A stretch of DNA of 37,542 bases from a bacterium (GCA_030699905.1 JAUYKQ010000007.1:1-37542), one strand, 5' to 3'. Counted from the first letter of the stretch, positions 23,704 through 32,553 are shown. Numbers and translations are program-made. Notes: generated by a model not told the origin, from the sequence alone.

Positions 23704-24060
23704 ATGACAAAAAAAATACTGGTGATAGAAGATAACGACGATATATTGGAAGCCCTGTCCATTATTCTAAAATCGGCCAGTTATGAAGTCCACTTAAGCA
23801 AAGGAAGAGAGTCAATTTTGGGACTTATAGAAAACACTGAACCGAAACTCATAATTTTGGACGCTTTGCTTGGAGGGGTTGACGGAAGAGAAATAGCCAA
23901 AAAGATAAAAGAGGATACTCGCCTTTCCGGAATTCCCATAATCATGATATCTGCCCATCCCGAACTTGAGCAGATGGCTTTTGAATGCGGTATAGAGGAC
24001 TTTATATCCAAACCATTTGATATTTCAACGCTTCTTGGAAAAGTTCGCGCCTACATTTAA
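23704..24060 (+). CDS. Single-domain response regulator (CheY-like)
   Basis: A 118-aa receiver domain without an output domain. Phosphorylation site D53 (LIILDALLG), acidic pocket E9/D10 (VIEDND), switch S83 (IMISAHP) and K103 (ISKPF) are all present, so it should be phosphorylatable. It may relay phosphate or act through protein contacts. No kinase is adjacent; the orphan PAS kinase at 3.1-4.3 kb is one candidate partner. The ATG lacks a Shine-Dalgarno. A terminator follows 50 nt after the stop. Confidence 0.92.
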   Translation: MTKKILVIEDNDDILEALSIILKSASYEVHLSKGRESILGLIENTEPKLIILDALLGGVDGREIAKKIKEDTRLSGIPIIMISAHPELEQMAFECGIEDFISKPFDISTLLGKVRAYI

Positions 24061-24109
24061 ATAACCGGAAAATCGTTTACGGAATTATGTTTACTCCCGA
24101 TTCTCAAGG

Positions 24110-24142
24110 AAAAACACGTCATTGACATGACGTGTTTTTTTG
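24110..24142. terminator. Terminator after the response regulator
   Basis: AAAAACACGTCAT (24110-24122) pairs with ATGACGTGTTTTT (24127-24139), followed by more T. It probably works in both directions. Confidence 0.88.
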
Positions 24143-24262
24143 TTTTAAGGAGATTGAATAACTGTTTACAATATTTCACAGACCGTACAGAGTTTTCGGT
24201 AAATGACTTTGAACTTGCTTAAAAAGCTTTTGTTATGATGTTTTATTACTTTGTTTTTTAGT

Positions 24263-24296
24263 GGCGCCTATAGGCGCCGAAATTTCCCATGGGAAA
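24263..24296. repeat. Two adjacent perfect palindromes in a convergent spacer
   Basis: GGCGCCTATAGGCGCC (24263-24278) and TTTCCCATGGGAAA (24283-24296) lie four bases apart, downstream of both convergent response-regulator genes. They could be transcription stops or protein sites. In the rest of 24,143-24,439 I see only a loose AGGTTAT/ATAACCT pair near 24,370-24,402. Confidence 0.5.
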
Positions 24297-24439
24297 AAAG
24301 TTCCCGAAAGACACATCGCCCGTCTTCCGCCACCCCCAAAAAGCTTGTTGATACTTTTGTGTACATAAGAGGTTATATTTTTCAACTGACAATAACCTCA
24401 TTATACGAATTGCAAATGAATAAAAGATGAAAGAAAGTT

Positions 24440-25117
24440 CTAATCAGACCGAATCTTGTAACCGACACCTCTTTCGGTTTGTAAGATATGATAGTTTTCG
24501 TTGTTTAGTTTTTTCCGCAGGTTTTTAACATGAACATCAACAATATTACTGAAAGAATTGAAGTCAAAGCCCCACAAATGGTCCAGAATTTGGTTTCTAC
24601 TCACCACCTGGTTCGGATGACGCATCAAATATTCAAGAATCGCAAACTCTTTTACGGAAAGCTTTATCTCGCGACCTGAAAGTTTTACCACCCGAGTGGA
24701 AGTGTCAAGTTCCAGCTCGCGAACTTTCAAAACAGTCGGCAAAGAAGCTTTGGGGCGTCTCAAAACCGCTCGTATTCTTGCCACAAGCTCTTCCAAAGAA
24801 AACGGCTTTACCATATAGTCGTCCGCTCCGGCATCAAGAGCTCTAACTTTGTCGGCGGTGTCAAATTTGGCCGTGAGCATGAGAATTGGCACAGTCACGC
24901 CGCCCGCGCGAGCTTCTCTGCATATTTTTTCTATGCCTTCTTTGCCGGGAAGAATCCAGTCCAAAATAACAAGGTCGTAATCATCCCTGTAAAGCTCCAC
25001 TCTGCGAAGTGCCTTTTTCGCGTCTGAAACTATATCAACCGTAAAACTTTCTTTTTCCAGGCCCTTTTTGATGGATTTTGCCAAATCTATTTCATCTTCT
25101 ATAAGCAAAAGTCGCAT
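24440..25117 (-). CDS. OmpR/PhoB-family response regulator
   Basis: A DNA-binding two-component regulator of 225 aa. The receiver has E7/D8, phospho-site D53 (VILDWILPGKEG), T82 and K104 (MVKPFS). The C-terminal winged helix (about 128-224) shows IKLSVKEFAILEYLMRHPNQVVSR and the recognition helix SNIVDVHVKNLRKKL, ending RGVGYKI. No sensor kinase is adjacent, so its partner is unknown. A family E element lies about 50 nt upstream of the start, in the promoter region. Confidence 0.95.
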   Translation of the reverse strand: MRLLLIEDEIDLAKSIKKGLEKESFTVDIVSDAKKALRRVELYRDDYDLVILDWILPGKEGIEKICREARAGGVTVPILMLTAKFDTADKVRALDAGADDYMVKPFSLEELVARIRAVLRRPKASLPTVLKVRELELDTSTRVVKLSGREIKLSVKEFAILEYLMRHPNQVVSRNQILDHLWGFDFNSFSNIVDVHVKNLRKKLNNENYHILQTERGVGYKIRSD

Positions 25118-25167
25118 ATTGAATCACAGTTATTCTTGATTTTTAAAAACATTTGACCCACGTTTTA

Positions 25168-25307
25168 CTGTGAATTACGAAACGCCTGCCCCCCACTCGG
25201 AAAGCTCCCAAAAAAGTGACCGCTCCAAGGGCGCTTGCCTAGGGCTTCCGTCACTTTTTTGTGACTTTCCTCGTGGGGGGGCGCCTGCTGCATTTCGTAA
25301 TTCAAGA
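25168..25307. mobile_element. Palindromic element, family E copy 3
   Basis: Ends TGAATTACGAAA (25171-25182) and TTTCGTAATTCA (25293-25304), flanked by the direct repeat ACGTTTTA (25160-25167, 25308-25315). The interior is nearly the same as copy 2: stems GCCCCCCAC/GTGGGGGGGC and AAAAAAGTGAC/GTCACTTTTTT, loop CGCTCCAAGGGCGCTTGCC. It lies between the response regulator and the GH15 gene. Confidence 0.85.
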
Positions 25308-25411
25308 ACGTTTTAGTGTTAATGAAGTAAACATCTTTATGATGAAGATTTCATGAAAAGTCAGCAAATGACCGTATGTGTTGGGGACTATCGCGCAAAA
25401 CCTATTATGGG

Positions 25412-27400
25412 TCATTTAACGGGATTGCATTCTCCGCATAATCCAAATTCGGCCAGTTTATCAAGATAGTCAAAAACAGTGAGAACAAAAGCGGCATGGC
25501 TCCAGACAAGAGGGGAAGCTGATATATGTTCTCCGGTATTCGGGTTCAACTGCTCCGGCAGAACTCCGGACTCTAAGGCCCACGATGATATTTTTTCAAT
25601 TATGTCTTTAGCCGGTGCTAAATCTTCAGGTTTTTTGGATGAAAAGATATGATACGACGCCTCCCAAAGAGAGGTTATGACCCAGACATTGCCCGGGAGG
25701 TTGTCGTCTTTCCTATGATAAGCATCGTTTTCATTTCTGGCTATGCCGGAAATAGCGGTCTTTAATTTAAGTTTTTCCAAAAATACCTTAAAAGAACTGA
25801 CGACTCTTTCATCATCGGCCGGTAGAATACCGAAAAAGAAAATTCCGTAGAAGCTTGAAAAATCGGCGGTTTTGTCTATTGCCATTTTACCGTCAGTATC
25901 CCAATATACCGACTTGTAAAAATAGCCGAGCTCTTGGCTGTATAAGTTTTTCAGTATAGCGTCTTTTATTTCTTCAGCCACGGAAAGAAACTTGTTTTCG
26001 GAGTCGTCTTTGCCTAAAATTCCGGCAAAATCAGCCGCCGCTTTTAGCGCTCCGTAAACGGCGCAATTGGTAAAAGTATGGCTTCCGAATTTTTCCTCCC
26101 ATAGGTCGTAGCTTGACTTCACAAGTCCGCTGTCTTTTTCCCTGAAATCTGCCAAGAAATTTCCGGCTTTTTTTATGAAAGAATTGTAAATTTCTTCTAT
26201 GAATTCTATGTCTCTGGAGTAGTGGTAATGTTTATGAAGGGCCAAAATGGCAAGAGCGGTTTCATCTTCCTGTATGGGAAGAACCGGCTTGCCGTCCCTG
26301 ACCCACGCTTCCCATGAACTGCCAAGGGACTTATCCGGCCTATACTTATGCATTAAATATCCTTCTTCGCTTAAAACATCGTTGGTAAATTCAAAAAACT
26401 TTTTTGTGAGGGCCGAGTCGCCGGCTCTATCAAGAGCCATAGCGGCGAAAGAAGCGTCTCTGTGCCACACGTATCCGTATGTATCTTTGCCTCCCTGCTT
26501 CATGTCAGTATCGCCGGAAGCGATAATAGCCCCGCCTTTGTCAAAATGAGCCCGTATCAAAAGGAGCGATTTGAAGAAAAGAGAAGAAACCTTTTCGGGC
26601 AAATCGTAAAAGTCAAAAGGGTATTTGCCCGTCCATGCTCTCCAATAGTCCCCCGTGCTTTTTAAAAGATACTCAACTCCTTTTTCTTTTACATAATCGT
26701 TTAGAGCGCGGGCAAGAGTCATCGTCTCCGCCACGGCAACCCAATAAAAAACTTTTCGGGAAGTTTTGGCGGCGATGGTAAGAGAAAGGCCCAGAGCGGA
26801 ATCGGTAGGACCGTGCTCTATGGGATTTTTAGAAAGTTTACCTTCATCAGCGTCTTTAAAAGTGCCTTCTTTTCCTTCTATGCCGAAAGTTCCGGTACTC
26901 CAATCGTCAAAAACAGCGCCTTCTTCCGTGACGGCATTTATGAGAAAAATTCTTCTGCCGTTATAATGCAAAAGAATATTTTCTTTCGGTTCAAAATAGG
27001 CGGTGTCCCCCCTATGAGCTTCGTACATTTCAAATTCATGTCCCAAGAAAAGCTTTACTTGTTTCTCATAATCGTCGTCGTTTGTAATTTCAAACTCTCT
27101 CAAAAATATGTTCTTCTCATTGTAGACGGCATCTGAAATTTTAATGCTTATTCCAAGCGAACTGTTTTTCAATCGGCTTTTTCCGATAAGAGCTTTATCG
27201 TCGCAAAATACGGAAATAGACCATGTACCGTCGTCCGACCAGCTTATTTTATCTCCGACAAATATTCCCACTCGGTGGCAGAGTCCCCCGCCGACATGGT
27301 TTTCAAGACCAACAAAGGGAAAATAGAAGTCGCGAACGCGCGCGAATTCATCCAAACAAACTAAGATAGAGCCGTTTCCGAGGGCTAACGATCGCGCCAT
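25412..27400 (-). CDS. Glycoside hydrolase family 15 (glucoamylase-like)
   Basis: An exo-acting alpha-glucosidase of 662 aa that would release glucose from glycogen, maltodextrin or a related glucan. An N-terminal beta-sandwich (about 1-250) is followed by the (alpha/alpha)6 barrel. YGYVWHRDASFAAMALDRAG (308-327), SWEAWVRDGKPVLPIQEDET (362-381, probable acid E378 or E380) and GVLPEQLNPNTGE (612-624, probable base E616) are the family motifs, ending PLVWSHA. No signal peptide is seen, so it acts in the cytoplasm. It is last in the glucan operon, 2 nt after the DUF5752-like gene. Trehalase-like GH15 enzymes look similar, so the exact substrate is open. Confidence 0.9.
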   Translation of the reverse strand: MARSLALGNGSILVCLDEFARVRDFYFPFVGLENHVGGGLCHRVGIFVGDKISWSDDGTWSISVFCDDKALIGKSRLKNSSLGISIKISDAVYNEKNIFLREFEITNDDDYEKQVKLFLGHEFEMYEAHRGDTAYFEPKENILLHYNGRRIFLINAVTEEGAVFDDWSTGTFGIEGKEGTFKDADEGKLSKNPIEHGPTDSALGLSLTIAAKTSRKVFYWVAVAETMTLARALNDYVKEKGVEYLLKSTGDYWRAWTGKYPFDFYDLPEKVSSLFFKSLLLIRAHFDKGGAIIASGDTDMKQGGKDTYGYVWHRDASFAAMALDRAGDSALTKKFFEFTNDVLSEEGYLMHKYRPDKSLGSSWEAWVRDGKPVLPIQEDETALAILALHKHYHYSRDIEFIEEIYNSFIKKAGNFLADFREKDSGLVKSSYDLWEEKFGSHTFTNCAVYGALKAAADFAGILGKDDSENKFLSVAEEIKDAILKNLYSQELGYFYKSVYWDTDGKMAIDKTADFSSFYGIFFFGILPADDERVVSSFKVFLEKLKLKTAISGIARNENDAYHRKDDNLPGNVWVITSLWEASYHIFSSKKPEDLAPAKDIIEKISSWALESGVLPEQLNPNTGEHISASPLVWSHAAFVLTVFDYLDKLAEFGLCGECNPVK

Positions 27401-27402
27401 TT

Positions 27403-27774
27403 TTATATCTTATAACTTTTAATAATTTTCGCCAGACGTTTCTTGGCATCGGAAAAATCTTTGGCTCCGCGGAGCGACTTGGCCGCGCTCTCATCCATCA
27501 AAACACACGATATCCAGTTGGCAAAATCATTGTTGTCTTTTTTTACGTGATGGCCGTAAAAACTCTGGTCCAGATTTTTGAAAGCGTCTTCCAAATCCTT
27601 TAAACTGCAAAGAACCGCTCCGCCGAAAAGCCAGAAACGTTCCCCGCCGGAGACGATTTTCATTTCTTTTTTACCTCCTTTGGACGACTGCGTTTTTTTG
27701 ACCGACCCTACACCGCGAGAAATTTTTGTTTTCATTTTTTTGTTCCCAGAGCGACCTGATAACGATATCGCCAT
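27403..27774 (-). CDS. DUF5752-like protein of glucan operons
   Basis: A small protein with a basic N-terminal tail (about 1-40) and a domain starting RFWLFGGAVLCSLKDLEDAF. GHHVKKDNNDFANWISCVLMDESAAKSL follows, then a helical end. The FH/HH-(x)n-NDFANW pattern fits DUF5752, a family I associate with GH57/GH15 operons; this is a recollection and was not searched. It lies directly upstream of GH15 (2-nt gap) and about 70 nt after GH57. M14 (MKTKISRG) is an alternative start. No enzymatic role can be assigned. Confidence 0.65.
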   Translation of the reverse strand: MAISLSGRSGNKKMKTKISRGVGSVKKTQSSKGGKKEMKIVSGGERFWLFGGAVLCSLKDLEDAFKNLDQSFYGHHVKKDNNDFANWISCVLMDESAAKSLRGAKDFSDAKKRLAKIIKSYKI

Positions 27775-27842
27775 GGAAATTGTTAAAGGTCTCCGGCCAA
27801 AGAACCAAACGATTATTCGGCCGGAAACCGGTTAGTCAACTT

Positions 27843-29039
27843 TTAATTCTTGTTTAATCTTAATTGTACATCGTGAACGACGTTCATAAAAGTCACAAAG
27901 GCCTCATAAGGTGAACCGTACGGGCTGAAATATTTGTGAACATCTCCGTCATTCCACCATTTGGTGCACATATAATAGAAATGATCCGATGTCTGAAGCC
28001 GTCTCCAGTCATCCAAAAGCACTTGGTCTCCCTTGGCTAAAACGTCTCTTTCCATCCCATAAAGGTTGGCAATGGCGTCTTTTTGCATCGGATTATGAAG
28101 CCATGCCGACAGGTCTCTTTCAATATCCGCCCACGACACAAACTGATGCATATCAAGAGGCGCTTCGGGAGGATATCTTTCCAAAACCTCCGATACTGTT
28201 ACAAAATCATTATCCGGGTCCCTATAGACCTCCGTCGGCAATGATTTTAAAAATTCAAATATGCCCGTATCTTGCCACTGATGTTCGCCGAATGTCTCGT
28301 AGTCCATAAACAGATTTACGACCTTACCTCCTCCGTTTACGGCGCTTATCCATCTTCCGAATTTATCGGCTGTCAAAGGAAATTCAGACCAATCTCTTGA
28401 AGAAAAACGGAAAGCTATGTCATCGGAAAGCCGGTAATTTTTCAAAAGAAGGCCTATGTTTTTGGAATGCGGAGGATGATAAACGAAATTCGGACTTCGC
28501 CAACCTAAAACGTAATCCGCCCCTTCGGCAAGAATTCCCTTATAGCCCATTTTCTCCGCATAGGCCCCGAGCTCGTTATTATATATAAGTTCGGTATTTC
28601 TGAAAACCGTCGGAGAAAATCCGAAAAGCTCTTTTAAGATCCTCTTATGTTTCAGCACTTGCCTTTCAAATTCTTCCTTGGAATACAGAAAGGCCAAAGA
28701 GTGATAATAGGTCTCCGATAGAAGCTCCACCTTGCCAGTATCAACCAAACGTTTAAATGACTCTATGACTTCCGGACAGTATTCCAAGGCCTGCTCCAAA
28801 AATATTCCGGAAATTGAGTAGCTTATCTTAAAGTCCTCATGTTTCTTTAAAAGCTCAAGCATCAGAGCGTTGGTCGGCAGGTAGCATTTGTTCGCCACCT
28901 TGTTAAATACTTTTCTGTTATTCAAGTTGGTCTCCGAAGAATCATTGAAATAATCGCCTCCCGAGCCAATATCATAGACACGGAATTTCTTGATTCTTTT
29001 TGGCTGATGCACTTGAAAATAAAGGCAAACTGATGGCAT
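27843..29039 (-). CDS. Glycoside hydrolase family 57 (alpha-amylase-like)
   Basis: A retaining alpha-glucan hydrolase or transferase of 398 aa. The family motifs are visible in order: YFQVHQP (7-13, motif 1), GKVELLSETYYHSLAFL (motif 2), FRNTELIYNNE with nucleophile E150 (motif 3), MDYETFGEHQW with acid/base D246 (motif 4), and FVSWADIERDLSAWLHNPMQ (motif 5). It has no signal peptide and is cytoplasmic. The glycosyltransferase gene ends 45 nt upstream. Amylase activity is the likeliest; 4-alpha-glucanotransferase activity also occurs in the family. Confidence 0.93.
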   Translation of the reverse strand: MPSVCLYFQVHQPKRIKKFRVYDIGSGGDYFNDSSETNLNNRKVFNKVANKCYLPTNALMLELLKKHEDFKISYSISGIFLEQALEYCPEVIESFKRLVDTGKVELLSETYYHSLAFLYSKEEFERQVLKHKRILKELFGFSPTVFRNTELIYNNELGAYAEKMGYKGILAEGADYVLGWRSPNFVYHPPHSKNIGLLLKNYRLSDDIAFRFSSRDWSEFPLTADKFGRWISAVNGGGKVVNLFMDYETFGEHQWQDTGIFEFLKSLPTEVYRDPDNDFVTVSEVLERYPPEAPLDMHQFVSWADIERDLSAWLHNPMQKDAIANLYGMERDVLAKGDQVLLDDWRRLQTSDHFYYMCTKWWNDGDVHKYFSPYGSPYEAFVTFMNVVHDVQLRLNKN

Positions 29040-29084
29040 AAATTTTTAACAATGTTAAAAGCCGAGAGACACCGAAAGACGGTT

Positions 29085-30350
29085 TTACCCTTTTGTGAAA
29101 AAGCTTATAAGTTTTCTGTACACCTGAACGCATTTTTCGGCCGCTCTCTTCCAAGTGCTTTTTGAAACATCCTCCGCTGTTTTTTTTGTTACTGTCTTAG
29201 CCAGTGTTGGATTTTTCAAAATTGATACTATTTGACCGGCCATTTTATCCACATCCCAAAAATCAACGCTAAAAGCGTTTTTCAAGACCTCGGTTACGCC
29301 GGACTGTTTTGAGACAATGACCGGCACCCCTCTTTTGGCCGCTTCCAAGGCCGTAAGCCCGAACGGTTCTGACACGGATGGCATTACAAAAACATCGGCA
29401 TTTCTGTAAGCGTATTCAAGTTCTTCCCCCCTTAAAAAACCGGCAAACAAAATGTGCGATGAAAGACGGCCATAAGCCGCCTGTCTCATAATCTGCTCTT
29501 CCATATCCCCGCTACCGACAATTAAAAATCGCACATTGGGGTAAAGTTCCGAGACCTTCCCGGCCACTCTGACAAAATAATCCGGCCCTTTTTGCAAAGT
29601 TATCCTTCCGACAAAAAGAACCAGCTTAATGGAGGCCTTTTTCAGGGTCTCAAAAAAACGAGTCGTCTCTTTTTCTCCAGAAAAATCTCGGAGCTCCTCA
29701 ACTCCGTTATGAACCACTTCTATTTTCGCTGGGTCTATTCCGTACTTTTCCACTATGATATTTTTGGTGTAAGAGCTTACCGCTATTATTTTATCCGCCA
29801 CGATCATGCCGGTCTTCTCCATTTCATAGATGTCTCGGTTTAAGGCGCCACCCGTCCTGTCAAATTCGGTAGCGTGTACATGGATTATGAGCGGTTTACC
29901 CGATACCTCTTTTGCCTTCATACCGGCAGAAAATGAAAGCCAATCATGAGCGTGAATGACATCATGGTCAGTGCTTTTGGCAATTTCTCTAGCCGCTTCT
30001 CCGTAACGTTTAACTTCTTCCAAAAGAGTGTCCCCGTAGACGCCACAGTGTTCCTCGGAGCGTAGAAAACTGTAACCGGAAGAGTCAATGTAGGGTTTAA
30101 GCAGACAATTGACTCTTCGGACGGCAAAAGAACCTATTACATCTTCGGCAAAAATAATTCGCTCCGAATAACCGGAAATCGGCATTTTTTTAGGTAAAAC
30201 GAAAATGACCTCAACCCCTTCAAAAAAAAGCGCCTTGGAAAGTCCCAGGCAAGCAACCCCAAGCCCTCCACTGTTATGAGGCGGAAATTCCCAACCGAAC
30301 ATTAGGACTTTAATCTTTTCTTGATTCAAAAAATGCTCGCTGTTTCTCAA
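29085..30350 (-). CDS. GT4-family glycosyltransferase, glycogen-synthase-like
   Basis: A two-Rossmann-domain (GT-B) glycosyltransferase of 421 aa. The N-terminal KVLMFGWEFPPHNSGGLGVACLGL contains the GGLG loop typical of glycogen and sucrose synthases. HAHDWLS (135-141) and IAVSSYTKNIIVEKYGI follow, then LFVGRITLQKGPDYFVRV, and the C-terminal donor site SEPFGLTALEAAKRGVPVI with the EX7E glutamates. It heads the operon with GH57, the DUF5752-like gene and GH15, which suggests synthesis of an alpha-glucan from a nucleotide sugar. A TATAAT box lies about 80 nt upstream. Confidence 0.88.
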   Translation of the reverse strand: MRNSEHFLNQEKIKVLMFGWEFPPHNSGGLGVACLGLSKALFFEGVEVIFVLPKKMPISGYSERIIFAEDVIGSFAVRRVNCLLKPYIDSSGYSFLRSEEHCGVYGDTLLEEVKRYGEAAREIAKSTDHDVIHAHDWLSFSAGMKAKEVSGKPLIIHVHATEFDRTGGALNRDIYEMEKTGMIVADKIIAVSSYTKNIIVEKYGIDPAKIEVVHNGVEELRDFSGEKETTRFFETLKKASIKLVLFVGRITLQKGPDYFVRVAGKVSELYPNVRFLIVGSGDMEEQIMRQAAYGRLSSHILFAGFLRGEELEYAYRNADVFVMPSVSEPFGLTALEAAKRGVPVIVSKQSGVTEVLKNAFSVDFWDVDKMAGQIVSILKNPTLAKTVTKKTAEDVSKSTWKRAAEKCVQVYRKLISFFTKG

Positions 30351-30422
30351 TGGAAATCGGCGCCGACTTAAACGTCAAAATTCCATCTGCAAATTCGGTC
30401 AACCACTGCGAGTCCCTTTGGT

Positions 30423-30441
30423 ATGAAATATTATACCGCAA
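30423..30441 (-). promoter_or_regulatory. Putative promoter -10 region of the glucan operon
   Basis: On the minus strand TTGCGGTATAATATTTCAT, with TATAAT at 30435-30430. It matches 18 of 19 bases upstream of lemA (2938-2956). No good -35 is visible; the TTGCGG extension may replace it. Confidence 0.5.
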
Positions 30442-30533
30442 TGCCAAATTAAACGCTACAAAATGGTGGCAAACGTTCATTCCACCCTAAAAAATGAATT
30501 AGGATTTAGGAGATATGAATGAAGTACAATTCT

Positions 30534-30594
30534 CCCCCCCCTCCTCTTTGAGGAGGAGGGGGGATTTGCTTAACTTCCAAAAATTTAAGCAAAT
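30534..30594. terminator. Tandem hairpins downstream of the copper cluster
   Basis: A C-rich/G-rich stem (30534-30546 with 30550-30563, one mismatch) adjoins a second stem ATTTGCTTAA (30564-30573) with TTAAGCAAAT (30585-30594). They lie just after the cupredoxin-like gene, where the cluster transcript should end. No T tract is evident, so the assignment as terminator is tentative. Confidence 0.5.
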
Positions 30595-30611
30595 TAGGCC
30601 CCAATTAAAAG

Positions 30612-30986
30612 CTATTTAAAATTGACGGTGAAGTTATACATTCCCATACTACATACTCCTTCTAATGGTTCTCCCGCTTTGGGTATGCCTATATCAATTT
30701 CTGTTTCTCCCGTTTGCGGTAAAATTTGCTGAAATCCAATAGAACGAATCATTAGGGCGGAAGAGCAATCAAAGGAGCCGTTTGTTTTCATGATGAGTTT
30801 TGTCGGGATGCCACTTTGCGCCTCTGTCACTCGCGGAGAATATCCGCCTGAAGCCAAGATGGTTATATATTGGATACCGTCTCGTATCTCAACGCTCTGC
30901 TTTGATTCTTTTTCTCCACCCGTAAAAATAATGCCGATAGCGATGATGAGAGCAAGCGTGATAATTATATAAACTGTTTTTTGCAT
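30612..30986 (-). CDS. Membrane-anchored cupredoxin-like protein
   Basis: A 124-aa protein with one N-terminal membrane segment or signal anchor (4-22) and an outer beta-rich domain. The copper-type ligands are in place: C74 in NGSFDCSSALMI and C112, M114 and M116 in GVCSMGMYNFTV, with VTEAQSGIPTKLIMKTNG as the cupredoxin strand. A copper-binding or copper-delivery role outside the membrane fits. It lies 14 nt after the HMA-SafE gene, last in the cluster transcript. Whether it binds copper is an inference from residue pattern. Confidence 0.75.
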   Translation of the reverse strand: MQKTVYIIITLALIIAIGIIFTGGEKESKQSVEIRDGIQYITILASGGYSPRVTEAQSGIPTKLIMKTNGSFDCSSALMIRSIGFQQILPQTGETEIDIGIPKAGEPLEGVCSMGMYNFTVNFK

Positions 30987-31000
30987 GGCTAAAATTTCAT

Positions 31001-32011
31001 TTAAATATTGAATAATGGGTTGATAATGCCGAGACCCGCGAGCCCCGACAACAGCGCGAATATTCCGAGACCTGTAACCACAACTCCGGCGGACTTAAAG
31101 AAAAGAGGCGCGTGCTTCCCGCGCGCGAAAGAAGCCGAGCCGAAGGACAGAAAGGCAAGCATTGGCAGAGTGCCAAGCGCGAAAGCGAACATAATCAAAA
31201 ACCCTGATGTGAATGACCCGCTCGCAACTGCCGCGATTTGCATTGATTGAGTGAATCCGCATGGCAAGAAAAATGTGGCGAAGCCGATGATGAGTGGTGT
31301 GAGCGTCTTGTGTTCTATTTTTCTAAAAAAGTTAAAAATGCCGGAGGGTAGAGTGAAATGGTTTTTTGAAAATACTCCCGTTAAATTTAGTCCGAAGAGC
31401 AGCATTATAATTGCCGCAATAATTCCCAATATTGCCGTAAAGGTGAAATTGACGCCAAAAGCGCTACCGATGAGCCCAAGAATTCCGCCCAAGATGGCAA
31501 AGCTCGCCAATCTTCCCGCGTGAAAAAGCAGAAAAGTTTTTGTATCGCTCACATTATCTTGCGATATTTTTGCCGAAAGTGAAAGCACCAGTCCGCCCAC
31601 TATCGCAAGACAGCTTGAAACCGAAGCGATAAGCCCGATAAAAAAACCGGTTGCGGGTGTGATTTTACCTCCGATGCCAAAATTCAAAATTCCTGATTTT
31701 TGCAACATGAAAAATAAAACCAAAAAGGCAAGCCCTATAGGTAATGCTTTCCAAATGATGTCATTTGATTTATTTTCTTGAATGACCTCTGTTACGGAAA
31801 GAGCATAGCCGTGCGATTTTATTTTATCTGTTAAGAAACTAACTATTTCTTCAGGACTTTTTTCGCTATTCGTTTCTATTTGGATGGTCTCTCTCTTTAG
31901 GTCAACTTTGGCATTTTTCACAAACTCCTGCTCCTTCAAAATATCTTCAATCAATATTTTGCAAGAGGCGCAATGAGTGCCGTAAACATGGAATGTGTAT
32001 GTTTTTGACAT
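31001..32011 (-). CDS. HMA domain fused to DsbD/SafE-type membrane protein
   Basis: A 336-aa fusion. Residues 1-72 form a heavy-metal-associated domain with YGTHCASCK (C14, C17), the metal-binding CxxC. Residues 88-330 are six or seven helices of the cytochrome c biogenesis transmembrane (DsbD_2 / sulfite exporter TauE-SafE-like) type, with C134 (SSCLAIVGGLV) and PCGF (250-253, C251), a pair suited to thiol-disulfide exchange or metal passage. Such fusions are seen in copper clusters. Role inferred: moving copper or reducing power across the membrane. It precedes the cupredoxin-like gene. Confidence 0.82.
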   Translation of the reverse strand: MSKTYTFHVYGTHCASCKILIEDILKEQEFVKNAKVDLKRETIQIETNSEKSPEEIVSFLTDKIKSHGYALSVTEVIQENKSNDIIWKALPIGLAFLVLFFMLQKSGILNFGIGGKITPATGFFIGLIASVSSCLAIVGGLVLSLSAKISQDNVSDTKTFLLFHAGRLASFAILGGILGLIGSAFGVNFTFTAILGIIAAIIMLLFGLNLTGVFSKNHFTLPSGIFNFFRKIEHKTLTPLIIGFATFFLPCGFTQSMQIAAVASGSFTSGFLIMFAFALGTLPMLAFLSFGSASFARGKHAPLFFKSAGVVVTGLGIFALLSGLAGLGIINPLFNI

Positions 32012-32092
32012 TGAACATACAATTTATCACGAAAAACCGCCATTTACAAATTAGGATACGGCATAAGATAATTCTCGCGCTTCATTTCCATA

Positions 32093-32473
32093 CTACTTGA
32101 ACCATTCTCTAAACGAACGAGGCCAGCCGATCAAAAGAAGCAATGCAAGCGGCGCGCCCCAGTTTGCCCATCGTTCAACGAAATCCCAGACAGGCATGCC
32201 GACAATCGGACGCAGAAGCGCTGTCCAAAAAGCCCAGAACACCATCCATAAAAGCGCGACGCGAATCGGTTTAATTAAAACGAGAATTGCTAACGCAATG
32301 TCCATGATTCCCAGGATAAAAAGAAGCTCTGTGGCTGTCCCCGGATCAGAGATGCCGAATTTTGCAAACCATAGAACCCAATCTTGTTTGCCTTGCAAAG
32401 CAAAGACGCCATGGCCGATAAACTCTCCGGCAACCGATATTCGCAAGACCCATTCAATAAGTTTTGTGTTCAT
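32093..32473 (-). CDS. DoxX-like membrane protein
   Basis: A 126-aa protein of four helices with the DoxX pattern: WVLRISVAGEFIGHGVFALQGK (8-29), a central LLFILGIMDIALAILVLI, and TALLRPIVGMPVWDFVERWANWGAPLALLLL. DoxX-like proteins are associated with quinone or redox functions, but most are uncharacterised. It lies between the CCNN/CNHG protein and the HMA-SafE gene. A TATAGT box (32506-32501) is 27 nt before its ATG. Confidence 0.75.
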   Translation of the reverse strand: MNTKLIEWVLRISVAGEFIGHGVFALQGKQDWVLWFAKFGISDPGTATELLFILGIMDIALAILVLIKPIRVALLWMVFWAFWTALLRPIVGMPVWDFVERWANWGAPLALLLLIGWPRSFREWFK

Positions 32474-32500
32474 AATGTTTTTAGGTAATTTAGATTAGTT

Positions 32501-32553
32501 ACTATACCGACCTTTACTACCAATACTCTAACCTTTATATGTCCTTAAAGGTT
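32501..32553 (-). promoter_or_regulatory. Putative promoter and operator upstream of doxX-like gene
   Basis: Minus-strand TATAGT (32506-32501) is preceded by an inverted repeat AACCTTT/AAAGGTT (32530-32536, 32547-32553). This could be an operator or the end of the upstream transcript. A single TTATCCACA box overlaps its far side. Confidence 0.35.
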
